Notes: a model not told the origin generated them from the sequence alone. 8,192 nucleotides of DNA from JAIBJP01 sp035639875 (GCA_035639875.1 DASQXE010000110.1:1-8192); one strand, 5' to 3'; shown: positions 1 to 6,958, counted from the stretch's first letter. Translations and numbers: made by a program.

Positions 1-120
1 GCGGCCACGTCGATCTGCGGGCTCGGACAGGGCGCCCCGTTCCCGATGCGAAACGCCTTCCGCCACTGGCCTGACCTGTTCGCCCCTCTCGAAGAGGCCG
101 TTACGATAGGCACCCCATGA
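1..120 (+). CDS. NuoF-like NADH/FMN-binding subunit of formate dehydrogenase (C-terminal end only)
   Basis: The window opens inside this gene; 39 codons and the stop are visible. The tail contains TSICGLGQGAP followed by RNAFRHWPDLF. This matches the C-terminus of the 51-kDa NuoF/HoxF/FdsB family, where the Cys of this motif is the last ligand of the [4Fe-4S] cluster that takes electrons from FMN. In the family this subunit exchanges electrons between NAD(H) and the iron-sulfur chain of the partner catalytic subunit. The TGA stop at 118-120 overlaps the ATG of the next gene (ATGA), which indicates translational coupling and a shared complex. The NADH- and FMN-binding parts lie outside the window. 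A complex I or hydrogenase NuoF is possible by sequence alone, but the neighbour points to an NAD-linked formate dehydrogenase. Confidence 0.85.
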   Translation, partial: AATSICGLGQGAPFPMRNAFRHWPDLFAPLEEAVTIGTP

Positions 121-2834
121 TCAGCTTCACTCTCGACGGGAAAGAGGTGAGTGCCCGCGAGGGCGAGCTGCTCGTCCACGCGGCCGCACGCCACGGCGTT
201 TTCATCCCAACGCTCTGCCACGACGACAAGCTCGATCCGTACGGCGGTTGCCGTATGTGCGTCGTTGGCGTCGAAGGCTCGCCGAGGCCCCTCCCTGCGT
301 GCGCCACCCGCGTGACGGAAGGAATGGTGGTGTCGACCAACTCGTCCGTCCCCCAGTTCCGGCGGACGCTCACCGAGATGCTCCTCGCCGAGCATCTGAA
401 TCCCGATCCGGGCGGGCGCCCAAACGAGCTTGTCGACCTGGCGGAGGAGATGGACGCAGAGGCGCCCTTCATCCTGCCGGACGCCAAGCGCGAGCCCTAC
501 GACGACCGCAATCGCTTCATGGGCTACGACCCGGACGCCTGCATCCTGTGCGCGCGCTGCGTGCGCTACACGCAAGAAGTCATGCAGTGCTCGGCGCTCT
601 CGCTGGAGGGACGCGGAGCGAGTGCGCGGATTGTCCCCACGTGGGGCCTGTCGTGGCTGGACACGGAGTGCGAGCTCTGCGGCGGGTGCCTCGGCGTTTG
701 TCCCACGGGTGCGATCTACGAGAAGTTCGAGGAGGGAACAGAGCGCGCGGAGCGCGCCCTGCGCAAGGTCAAGTCGACCTGCACCTTCTGCGGCGTCGGC
801 TGCCAGATCGACATCAACGTCGATCCCGAGACGAACCGGATCGTGAAGATCACCTCCGATCCGAGCTACGTCTCCAACGAGGGGAACCTCTGCGTCAAGG
901 GGCGGTTCGCCTTCAACTTCGTGCACCACCCGGATCGCCTGACCGAGCCCCTCGTGCGCGGCGACGACGGAGAGCTCCATCCGACCACGTGGGAGCACGC
1001 GCTCCAGGTCGCCGCCGACGGCCTCAACCGGGTCAAGGCCGAGCACGGCCCACAGTCCATCGGCTTCCTTGCTTCAGCGCGCCTCACGATGGAGGAGAAC
1101 TTCCTCATCCAGAAGCTCGCGCGGACGGTCGTGGGCACGAACTCGGTCCACTCCTGCGAGGCCACCTGACACGCGCCGACGCTCTACGGCCTGGTCAGGT
1201 CGTTAGGTAGAGGCGCCACCACCAACTCGATCCCGGAGATCGAGAACGCCAGGTTCATTCTCGTCATCGGCTCGAACACGACCGAAGCGCATCCGGTGCT
1301 CGCGCTGCGGATGAAGAAGGCGGTGCGCAAGGGCGCGACGGTCGTCGTCGCAGATCCCCGCAAGATCTGGCTGACGAAGCTGGCCAAACGTCACCTGCAG
1401 CTGCGTCCCGGTTCGGACGTGTGGCTGATCAACGCGATCATGCACGTCATCCTCCGGGAGGGACTCCAGAACGACGAGTACATCCGCGAGCACACCGAGG
1501 GTTTCGAGGCGGTCGCCGACGTCGTCCGCCGCTACACGCCTGAGGAAGCGGAGAAGGTCACGGGCGTGCGCGCCGAGGACATCGTGGCGACGGCGCGCGA
1601 GTACGCGACAGAAAAGCACGCCGCGATCTTTTACACCCTCGGGATCACCGAGCACGCCTGCGCGGTCGACAACATCTGGTCGCTCTCCAACCTCGTCCTC
1701 ATGACCGGGCACCTCGGCTACGAGTCGACGGGGCTGAACGCGCTTCGCGGCCAGAACAATGTCCAGGGGCTGAACGACGCCGGCGCCAACCCGGCGTACT
1801 TCCCCGGCTACCAGCCGGTCGACAGCGCCGAAATCCGCGACAAGTTCTCGAAGGCGTGGGGCGTCGAGGTTCCCGAGACGACCGGCTATCGCCTTGATCA
1901 GATGATGACCGGCCTCCACGACGGGCGGATTCGCGCGCTCTACCTCATCGGGGAGAACCCGGCGCAGACGGAGCCGAATGCCCATCACGTCGAGGAGGGG
2001 CTCGGCCATCTCGACTTCCTCGTCTCCCAGGACCTGTTCCTCAACGAGACCAGCGCGCAGCACGCGGACGTCGTGCTGCCCGCGTCCAGCTTCGCCGAGA
2101 AGGACGGGACGTTCACGAATACCGAGCGGCGCGTGAACCGTGTCCGCAAGGCGATTCCCTGCCCGGGCGAAGCGCGCGAGGACTGGCGCATCGTCGTCGA
2201 CGTCGCCAAGGCGATGGGCGCCGACTGGCCGGCGTACGGGACTGCGGAGGACGCCTGGAACGAGTTCGCCGACCTCGCGCCGCTCTGGACCGGCATCCGC
2301 TACGACCGCATCGAGGAGGTCGGCCTCCAGTGGCCGTGTCTGGACCGCGAGCACCCCGGTTCCCCCTACCTCCATGCGCCGACGCCGGCGCGCGCCAACG
2401 GCAAGGGCAAGTTCTATCCGGTCGAGTATCAGCCGCCGATCGAGCAGCCGGACTCCGAGTATCCGTTCGTCCTTTCGACCGGCCGGACTCTCTACCACTA
2501 CAACTCGGCGACGATGACGATGCGCGAGGAAGGAGTCGTCCAGAAACAGGAAGATCCCTTCGTCGAGATGAACGTCGAGGACGCGAGGTCGCTCGGCGTC
2601 CAGCCCGGCGATTGGGTGCGGTTGGTGTCGCGGCGTGGAGAGCTCGAGGCTCGAGCGGCGGTCGGGGAGCGCGTTTATCCCGGTCTCGTTTGGATGGCGC
2701 TCCACTTCGCGCAGGCGAAGGTGAATTGGCTGACGCACGACGTCGGCGACTCCCTCATCGGCACGCCGGAGTACAAGACGTCGGCCGTCCGCGTCGAGCC
2801 GATCGGCGCATCGCTGAAACCCGCCGCGCGCTGA
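117..2834 (+). CDS. fdhA: Selenocysteine-containing NAD-linked formate dehydrogenase, catalytic (alpha) subunit; TGA at 1167-1169 read as Sec351
   Basis: This subunit oxidises formate to CO2 at a Mo/W bis-MGD centre and passes electrons to the NuoF-like partner. It reads as one 905-residue protein across an in-frame TGA. Domains in order: an N-terminal [2Fe-2S] domain (C34, C45, C48, C62); a ferredoxin-like region (C142, C145, C148; C185, C188, C191, C195); the molybdopterin-enzyme [4Fe-4S] site (C222, C225, C229, C259, then VKG); the catalytic domain with Sec351-His352; an RGQNNVQG motif near residue 544; and a C-terminal molybdopterin-binding domain starting near STGRTLYHYNS (about 787). 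FDH-H-type enzymes have Cys or Sec followed by His at this exact spot, and similarity continues without a break on both sides of the TGA. Oddities: the His-Cys cluster motif after H93 has no cysteines, and the fourth Cys of the first ferredoxin motif is T152. The ATG at 117 overlaps the upstream stop and lacks a strong SD. A real nonsense mutation is the main alternative, but position and hairpin argue against it. Confidence 0.9.
1170..1216 (+). promoter_or_regulatory. Bacterial SECIS element (Sec insertion hairpin) in fdhA
   Basis: Directly after the TGA the RNA can fold into a stem-loop. The apical stem pairs 1186-1192 (ACGGCCU) with 1197-1203 (AGGUCGU): seven pairs, one of them G-U. It closes a GGUC loop at 1193-1196. 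A lower stem pairs CUCU (1182-1185) with AGAG (1209-1212), leaving a 3' bulge at 1204-1208, and GCGC (1173-1176) can pair with GCGC (1213-1216). The E. coli fdhF SECIS also shows GGUC in its apical loop, and SelB recognises that loop. Here the loop starts 23 nt after the TGA, compared with about 18 in E. coli fdhF. Rare codons (AGG, TTA, AGA) fall in the 3' half, as expected if pairing constrains codon choice. The fold was found by eye; no energy was computed. Confidence 0.75.
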
Positions 2835-2836
2835 CC

Positions 2837-2878
2837 CTTTTGGGCATGGCGGGCCTCGCCCCGGGGCGTGCCCCAAAG
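2837..2878 (+). terminator. Hairpin after fdhA, possible transcription terminator
   Basis: Two nucleotides after the fdhA stop, 2837-2848 (CTTTTGGGCATG) can pair with 2867-2878 (CGTGCCCCAAAG). This gives a twelve-position stem with one T:C mismatch and one G-U pair around a GC-rich loop. No T-run follows on the + strand, so it is not a textbook intrinsic terminator; actinobacterial terminators often lack a U-tail. It sits between the FDH operon and a separate promoter candidate, as a terminator would. Confidence 0.45.
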
Positions 2879-2882
2879 AGCG

Positions 2883-2911
2883 GGAACTTTCGCCTGCGCC
2901 GGACCGTCGAA
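2883..2911 (+). promoter_or_regulatory. Candidate ECF-sigma promoter for the SIMPL lipoprotein
   Basis: GGAAC at 2883-2887 followed after 17 nt by CGTC at 2905-2908 matches the common ECF sigma pattern of a GGAAC -35 box and a CGTC -10 box. Initiation near 2915 would give a leader of about 20 nt holding a GGAGG ribosome site (2928-2932) and the ATG at 2937. It lies just downstream of the hairpin that follows fdhA. The match is by motif only and short motifs can occur by chance. Confidence 0.4.
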
Positions 2912-2936
2912 GGGGCAAATGAGGAACGGAGGCGTG

Positions 2937-3710
2937 ATGAAGATCTCGGCGTTGGCCCTCGTGGCCGCTATCGCAGTGGTCGCCGCGGGCTGCGGCGGCG
3001 GGAAGGAAGGTTCAGGCGCGTCGGCCGCTCAGGGCGTGAGCCCTGGAACCCCCGTCGGCAAGAGCGCCGCCGACATCAGCTACCAAACCGGCCGCGGCGC
3101 TGCCGGGTTCCCCGGAATCACGGTCACTGGATCGGGCTCCGCCCGCACCGTTCCCGACGTCTCGGGCTGGTCATTCGGCGTGCAGGCGGATGCCGACACG
3201 GCTGCAGCCGCACTCAAGGACGCCGGGCAGGCGACGCGGCGCATCGTCGCGGCGCTCCGCGACACCGGTGTCGCCAAGCGCGACATCCAGACCGAGCAGA
3301 TCTCGCTCTATCCACGCACGACGGACGACGGCCGCACCATCACGGGCTATTCGGCGTCGAGCTCGGTCAACGCGACCGTACGGGGCATCTCCAAGGCCGG
3401 CGCCGTCGTCGACGCAGCCGTTGCGGCAGGCGCGAACCAGGTCTCCGGGCCAATGCTGAGCGTCTCCGACTCCAAGGCGCAATACGAGGCCGCAGTCACG
3501 GCCGCCCTCGACGACGCCCGCGCACGTGCGCAGGCCATCGCCGACAAGGCCGGCGTCAGGCTCGGCGCACCGGTCGCCATCATCGAGGGCGGTGGCGGCG
3601 GATATCCGGTCCCGACGTACACCGACGCGCTCCGCGCGGCCGATATTCAGGTCGAACCGGGCACGCAGGAGATCTCCGCCGCGCTGACGGTGACGTACGC
3701 CATTTCGTAA
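2937..3710 (+). CDS. SIMPL-domain (DUF541) lipoprotein
   Basis: This is a 257-residue predicted secreted lipoprotein. A basic start is followed by a hydrophobic stretch and a lipobox VAAGC with the lipidated Cys at residue 19. A flexible Gly/Ser/Ala-rich linker runs to about residue 56. The rest resembles the SIMPL/DUF541 family: an opening ITVTGSGSARTVPD strand, the block GVAKRDIQTEQISLYP, a YSASSSVNATVR strand, and an alanine-rich helix ending ARARAQAIADKAG. Family members are periplasmic or cell-surface proteins with no firmly established general activity, so no reaction is assigned. The ATG at 2937 is chosen because GGAGG lies 4 nt upstream and the signal peptide then starts MKIS; the in-frame ATG at 2919 is an alternative that adds six residues. 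It may be transcribed with the downstream regulator, since the gap is only about 20 nt. It has no visible tie to C1 metabolism. Confidence 0.8.
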   Translation: MKISALALVAAIAVVAAGCGGGKEGSGASAAQGVSPGTPVGKSAADISYQTGRGAAGFPGITVTGSGSARTVPDVSGWSFGVQADADTAAAALKDAGQATRRIVAALRDTGVAKRDIQTEQISLYPRTTDDGRTITGYSASSSVNATVRGISKAGAVVDAAVAAGANQVSGPMLSVSDSKAQYEAAVTAALDDARARAQAIADKAGVRLGAPVAIIEGGGGGYPVPTYTDALRAADIQVEPGTQEISAALTVTYAIS

Positions 3711-3731
3711 AAGCCCTGCAAAGCAAATAGG

Positions 3732-3826
3732 ATGAGGACATAGCGCGGCCCGCGGCCCCACCGAGCGAGAGCAGGATCCTCTACGAGATCATTTCGACGG
3801 TCGGGTCCACGCTCGATCTCGGAGAG
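3732..3826 (+). other. Coding 5' extension of the regulator without a usable in-frame start (possible frameshift)
   Basis: The regulator frame is open from 3731, after a TAG at 3728-3730. It encodes residues typical of a GAF N-terminal helix (RILYEIISTVGSTLDLGEVL) before the first GTG at 3827. No ATG, GTG or TTG occurs in frame between 3731 and 3826. An ATG at 3732 sits one frame away and reads M-R-T-stop. A single -1 shift at ACA (3738-3740) would join it to ATA-GCG-CGG and give MRTIARPAAPPSESRILYE. Explanations are a missing base in the sequence, a real frameshift mutation, or a non-standard start such as ATA at 3740. Confidence 0.6.
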
Positions 3827-5410
3827 GTGCTCGCAGGCGTCGTGCGGCTCCTTTCGGACGCAAGCGCCGTGCATGCCTGCTTCGTCTACCTCGTCGAGGA
3901 CGACGGCGAGCGGCTCGTGCTGCGTGCTGCATCGCCGCCCTATGTCGACCTGGTCGGGCAGATCGCGCTCGAGCGCGGGGAGGGAATCGCTTGGTGGGCG
4001 GCCGAGCACAAGGAGCCGGCCTTCACGCAGAACGCGATCGACGACCCGCGCAACAAGTTCGTACCCGAGCTCGAAGAGGAGAAGTTCCAGTCCCTTCTCT
4101 CCGTGCCGATCGTCGCGCGCGACGGAACCGTGATCGGCGTCATCTCGCTACACACCGAAGCGCCCAGGGAGTTCACCGAGCCCGAGGTGGACGTGCTCGT
4201 CTCCAGCGCTTCGCTCGTCGCCGGCGCGATCGAGAACGCACGCCTCTACGAGGAGACACGCCGGCGGGTGGGCGAGCTCGAGCACCTCACCGAGCTCGCG
4301 GAGACGCTGACACGGGCGCAGAGCCTCGACGAACTGCTCCCCGCGGTGGCAGCCCGAGGGCTGGAACTCCTTCGAGCCTCCGCGTGCTACGTCTACCTGC
4401 TGGATCCAAGATCGGAAGAACTTCAGCTGCGCGCGTCGGCCCCACGAGGGGTCGAGGCGCGAGAAAAGATCAAGCTCCAGAGCCTGGGCCCCGAGCTCGC
4501 GCGCAGCGGACGCCACGCGACCGTCGCGGTCTCGCTCGTCGCGGACGACGAGCTCCTCGGGCTCCTGACGGCCGAGGGTACGTCCGAAGTCGACCTCGCA
4601 CGGGCGGCGGCGAACCAGACCGCCGTGGCCCTGAAGAAGATCGAGCTCATCGAGCGCCTGACCGAGAAGAACCTGATCAAGGACTTCTTCGAGCAGCTCG
4701 CCGGCGGAAGCCTGCTAGGGGACATCGAAGGGCGAGCGGCGAGGCTGGGGATCGACTTGGACAGCCGCTACCTCGTCGTAGCAGCCGCGCCTCCGGACGA
4801 CGCGCTCGAGAAGGCGCTCACCACCGCCGCGCCGGGATCTCTCTTCGACCGCCGCGACGAATCGATCCGCGGACTTCTCCGCGTCCCTTCTACCGGGCCG
4901 GCCCGCCTTGTCGAGAAGATCCAGGAAGCGCACGCGACCTTGGGGAACTCGGCTTCGATCGGCCTGTCGAACGTCTGCCAGGGCGCAGCCACGTTTCGGG
5001 CCGGCTTCGAAGAGGCACGACATGCGCTCGTCGGAGCGGCAGTCATCCGCGGCAAGCCGGGAGTCATGACCTACGAGGATCTCGGCCCGTACAAGTACCT
5101 CCTGCGCATGCCGTTCGACGCCGACATGCGCGACTCGCATCGCGACGCAGTCATGCAGATCGCCGATTACGACGCGCAGCGGCAGACCGCGCTCCTGCGC
5201 ACGCTTGAGGAATTCCTGCGCCGGCGGGGCAACATCAGCGCAACAGCTGAGGCCCTTTACGTCCACCCGAACACACTGCGGCAGCGCCTCCGCCGCATCC
5301 AGGAACTGTCCGGCCTCGACCTGCGCAAGGACGACTGGCTGCTCGTCGAGATCGCCGTGAAGATGGTGAAGCTGCAGGACGCGCTCGGCGGCCGGTCGGA
5401 GCGCACATAA
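3827..5410 (+). CDS. GAF-GAF-CdaR-PucR-type transcriptional regulator
   Basis: This is a predicted cytoplasmic DNA-binding regulator, 527 residues from the first GTG but probably about 32 longer (see the 5' extension). Domains: a first GAF sensor (to about residue 142), a second GAF (about 151-275), a CdaR/GGDEF-like module (about 284-425), and a C-terminal PucR-type helix-turn-helix (about 455-515) with NISATAEALYVHPNTLRQRLRRI. GAF domains bind small molecules; PucR/CdaR-type proteins generally control catabolic or nitrogen-scavenging genes. The ligand cannot be read from sequence. The gene lies between the lipoprotein and the GmaS-like gene, 91 bp upstream of the latter, so control of the amine-utilisation genes is a reasonable guess. 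The GTG at 3827 has no spaced SD and cuts into the first GAF helix, so it is probably not the true start. Confidence 0.85.
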   Translation: MLAGVVRLLSDASAVHACFVYLVEDDGERLVLRAASPPYVDLVGQIALERGEGIAWWAAEHKEPAFTQNAIDDPRNKFVPELEEEKFQSLLSVPIVARDGTVIGVISLHTEAPREFTEPEVDVLVSSASLVAGAIENARLYEETRRRVGELEHLTELAETLTRAQSLDELLPAVAARGLELLRASACYVYLLDPRSEELQLRASAPRGVEAREKIKLQSLGPELARSGRHATVAVSLVADDELLGLLTAEGTSEVDLARAAANQTAVALKKIELIERLTEKNLIKDFFEQLAGGSLLGDIEGRAARLGIDLDSRYLVVAAAPPDDALEKALTTAAPGSLFDRRDESIRGLLRVPSTGPARLVEKIQEAHATLGNSASIGLSNVCQGAATFRAGFEEARHALVGAAVIRGKPGVMTYEDLGPYKYLLRMPFDADMRDSHRDAVMQIADYDAQRQTALLRTLEEFLRRRGNISATAEALYVHPNTLRQRLRRIQELSGLDLRKDDWLLVEIAVKMVKLQDALGGRSERT

Positions 5411-5435
5411 CCGCCCCGCATCCGTTGTAGAAAGC

Positions 5436-5457
5436 CGCTATCGGCGCGGGCGTAGCG
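5436..5457. repeat. Inverted repeat upstream of gmaS, weak operator candidate
   Basis: In the 91-bp gap before gmaS, CGCTA (5436-5440) and TAGCG (5453-5457) form a perfect 5-bp dyad separated by 12 nt. It could be an operator for the adjacent regulator. Arms this short in GC-rich DNA are not rare, and no clear -35/-10 pair was found nearby. The rest of the gap shows nothing else except the ribosome-binding site. Confidence 0.2.
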
Positions 5458-5488
5458 TCCCGTTATCGTCAGCACGATTCCCCGATCC

Positions 5489-5496
5489 GGGAGGAG
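5489..5496 (+). promoter_or_regulatory. Strong ribosome-binding site of gmaS
   Basis: GGGAGGAG lies 5 nt before the ATG at 5502. It is the clearest Shine-Dalgarno sequence in the window and fixes the gmaS start. It contrasts with the next gene, which has none. Confidence 0.85.
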
Positions 5497-5501
5497 TTGA
5501 C

Positions 5502-6869
5502 ATGGCTACGACGACCACCAGCGCCCCCTCCGTCGAAGACATCCGCCGCCAGTCCGACGAGCGGGGCGTGGAGTTCTACTTCGCGCAGTTCGTGGACATG
5601 TACGCGCGGCCGAGCGCGAAGCTCGTCCCCGCGCAAAACCTCGACACCCTCGTCACGGAGGGCGCCGGATTCGCCGGCTTCGCCGCCGGCGAGATCGGCC
5701 AGCTGCCGAGTGACCCGGACATCGCCGCGATGCCCGACCTGCGCAGTTATACCCCGGTTCCGTGGGAGCCGACGCTCGCCCGGTTCGCGTGCGACGTCTA
5801 CGTCGAGGGCGAGGAATGGCCCTACGACCCGCGCACGATCCTTCGCCGGCAGCTCGAGAAGGCCCGCCAGCAGGGTTACGAGTTCATGTTCGGCACGGAG
5901 CTCGAGTACTTCCTCGTTCAGCAGACGAACGGCTCGATCGAACTCGCGGACGCCTACGACACGCTCGAAAAGCCCTGCTATGACCTCAACGGCCTGACGC
6001 GCAACTACGAGTTCCTCGCGACGGTTTCCCGCTACGTGAACGAGCTCGGGTGGGGCAACTACGCCAACGACCACGAGGACGCGAACGGCCAGTTCGAGCA
6101 GAACTTCGAGTTCGCCGACGCACTGACGAGCGCCGACCGCGCCATCTTCTTCCGCTACATGGTGCACACGCTCGCCGAGAAGGCCGGGAAGATCGCGACC
6201 TTCATGCCGAAGCCGTTCAGCCATCTGACAGGCAACGGCGGCCACTTCCACATGTCGCTCTGGGACGGCGACACGAACCTCTTCCTGGACGAGGACGATC
6301 CGCGCGGGCTCGGGCTCTCCGAGCTTTCGTACAACTTCATCGGGGGCCTGAAGAAGCACGCGAAGGCCTACATCGCGGTGACGGCCCCGACGGTGAATTC
6401 GTACAAACGGCTCAAGGTCGGCGCCCCGACGAGCGGCGCGACCTGGTCGCCGGTGTACGTGACGTACGGCTACAACAACCGCACCCAGATGCTGCGGATT
6501 CCGGGCCCAGGCCGGGTCGAGGACCGCACCATCGACGGCTCGTGCAACCCCTACCTCGCTGCGACGGTCGTTCTCGCAGCAGGCCTGGACGGCATCGCGA
6601 ACAAGCTCGACCCGGGCGATCCGAACCCGGGAAACATGTACACGACGTCAGAGGAGGAACTGAAGAAGCGCGGCGTCGAGCTCCTGCCGGCCAACCTACT
6701 CGACGCGACCCGGGAACTCGAACAGGACGAGGTCATCCGAAACGCGCTCGGCCGCGCCAAGGACGAGGACTACGCGGACTACTTCATCCGCGTCAAGCGA
6801 GACGAATGGGCTCGTTATCACGAGCAGGTGACGCCGTGGGAGATCAAGGAGTACCTGACGCGCTTCTAA
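5502..6869 (+). CDS. gmaS: Gamma-glutamylmethylamide synthetase / type III glutamine synthetase (GlnT-like)
   Basis: A 455-residue member of the GSI superfamily, close in style to the type III (GlnT) group that includes GmaS. GmaS uses ATP to join methylamine to glutamate, giving gamma-glutamylmethylamide. Visible motifs: the N-terminal FVDMYARPSAKLVP and EGAGFAGFAAG; metal site GTELEYF (E133, E135); GQFEQNF (E199); GGHFHMSLWD (H248, H250); VNSYKRL; NNRTQMLRIPG (R327, R332); and the CNPYLAATVVLAAGLDGI helix. Compared with E. coli GlnA, the ammonium-site Asp50 aligns to A58 and flap Glu327 to W315. The adenylylation motif NLYDLPP is replaced by NMYTTSEE, so this control is probably absent. The neighbouring mgsA- and mgsB-like genes support the methylamine role. 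A glutamine synthetase, or a ligase for another amine in a rhizobial-type glnT-glx cluster, remains possible. Confidence 0.8.
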   Translation: MATTTTSAPSVEDIRRQSDERGVEFYFAQFVDMYARPSAKLVPAQNLDTLVTEGAGFAGFAAGEIGQLPSDPDIAAMPDLRSYTPVPWEPTLARFACDVYVEGEEWPYDPRTILRRQLEKARQQGYEFMFGTELEYFLVQQTNGSIELADAYDTLEKPCYDLNGLTRNYEFLATVSRYVNELGWGNYANDHEDANGQFEQNFEFADALTSADRAIFFRYMVHTLAEKAGKIATFMPKPFSHLTGNGGHFHMSLWDGDTNLFLDEDDPRGLGLSELSYNFIGGLKKHAKAYIAVTAPTVNSYKRLKVGAPTSGATWSPVYVTYGYNNRTQMLRIPGPGRVEDRTIDGSCNPYLAATVVLAAGLDGIANKLDPGDPNPGNMYTTSEEELKKRGVELLPANLLDATRELEQDEVIRNALGRAKDEDYADYFIRVKRDEWARYHEQVTPWEIKEYLTRF

Positions 6870-6874
6870 GACAT

Positions 6875-6891
6875 ATGTAGGAAGGGTACAT
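6875..6891. promoter_or_regulatory. Operator-like dyad 1, ATGTA-N7-TACAT
   Basis: A perfect 5-bp inverted repeat with a 7-nt centre (GGAAGGG), starting 5 nt after the gmaS stop codon. The same arms and spacing recur at 6942-6958, 67 bp downstream. An extra half-site ACAT abuts on the left, so that 6871-6878 is the palindrome ACATATGT. Symmetry and repetition suggest a dimeric regulator; which one is unknown. Confidence 0.55.
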
Positions 6892-6927
6892 CCGCGGCAG
6901 GCGAACTCCGGTGATTCCATCAGTGTT

Positions 6928-6958
6928 TTTACAATCGTCACATGTAGATTAAATACAT
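6928..6958 (+). promoter_or_regulatory. Candidate promoter for a leaderless mgsA transcript
   Basis: TAGATT at 6945-6950 fits the TANNNT -10 pattern and ends 8 nt before the ATG at 6959, which would place transcription initiation within a few bases of the start codon. No Shine-Dalgarno sequence precedes this ATG, and the stretch is unusually AT-rich for the window. TTTACA at 6928-6933 looks like a -35 box but is too close to TAGATT (11 nt); it would suit a -10 near 6950-6955 better. The exact boxes are uncertain. Confidence 0.4.
6942..6958. promoter_or_regulatory. Operator-like dyad 2, ATGTA-N7-TACAT
   Basis: Second copy of the dyad, with centre GATTAAA, ending directly before the mgsA ATG. 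It covers the candidate -10 box, so a protein bound here would block transcription initiation. It is flanked by further ACAT/ATGT half-sites, with ACATGT at 6940-6945 and ACATATGT at 6955-6962. Confidence 0.55.

Noticed and set aside
117..1169. fdhA as a pseudogene cut by a nonsense codon
   Set aside because: The only stop is TGA, at the one position where Sec is expected, with a SECIS-like hairpin following; no other frame damage was seen.
1296..2834. Separate 512-residue molybdopterin oxidoreductase starting at ATG 1296
   Set aside because: The ATG lies inside the catalytic domain; the sequence upstream to the TGA is homologous in the same frame, so this is the second half of one selenoprotein gene.
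1203..2918. Long minus-strand ORF opposite fdhA
   Set aside because: It is an antisense shadow of a GC-rich coding frame; its translation is rich in Arg, Asp and Val without recognisable motifs.
2330..3730. Long + strand ORF in another frame spanning fdhA and the lipoprotein
   Set aside because: It crosses the operon boundary and overlaps two well-supported genes; the product is Arg-rich low-complexity sequence typical of a shifted frame.
5425..5469. Sigma70-type promoter before gmaS (TTGTAG with TAGCGT or TATCGT)
   Set aside because: The spacings are wrong (22 nt or more) and the boxes are poor matches, so no promoter could be supported.
5479..5492. Small hairpin TCCC/GGGA covering part of the gmaS ribosome site, possible RNA switch
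   Set aside because: It has only four pairs and no conserved aptamer-like structure was recognised in the 91-bp leader.
5469..6359. Minus-strand ORF opposite gmaS
   Set aside because: It is a shadow of gmaS; no domain motifs are visible and the opposite strand has full GS signatures.
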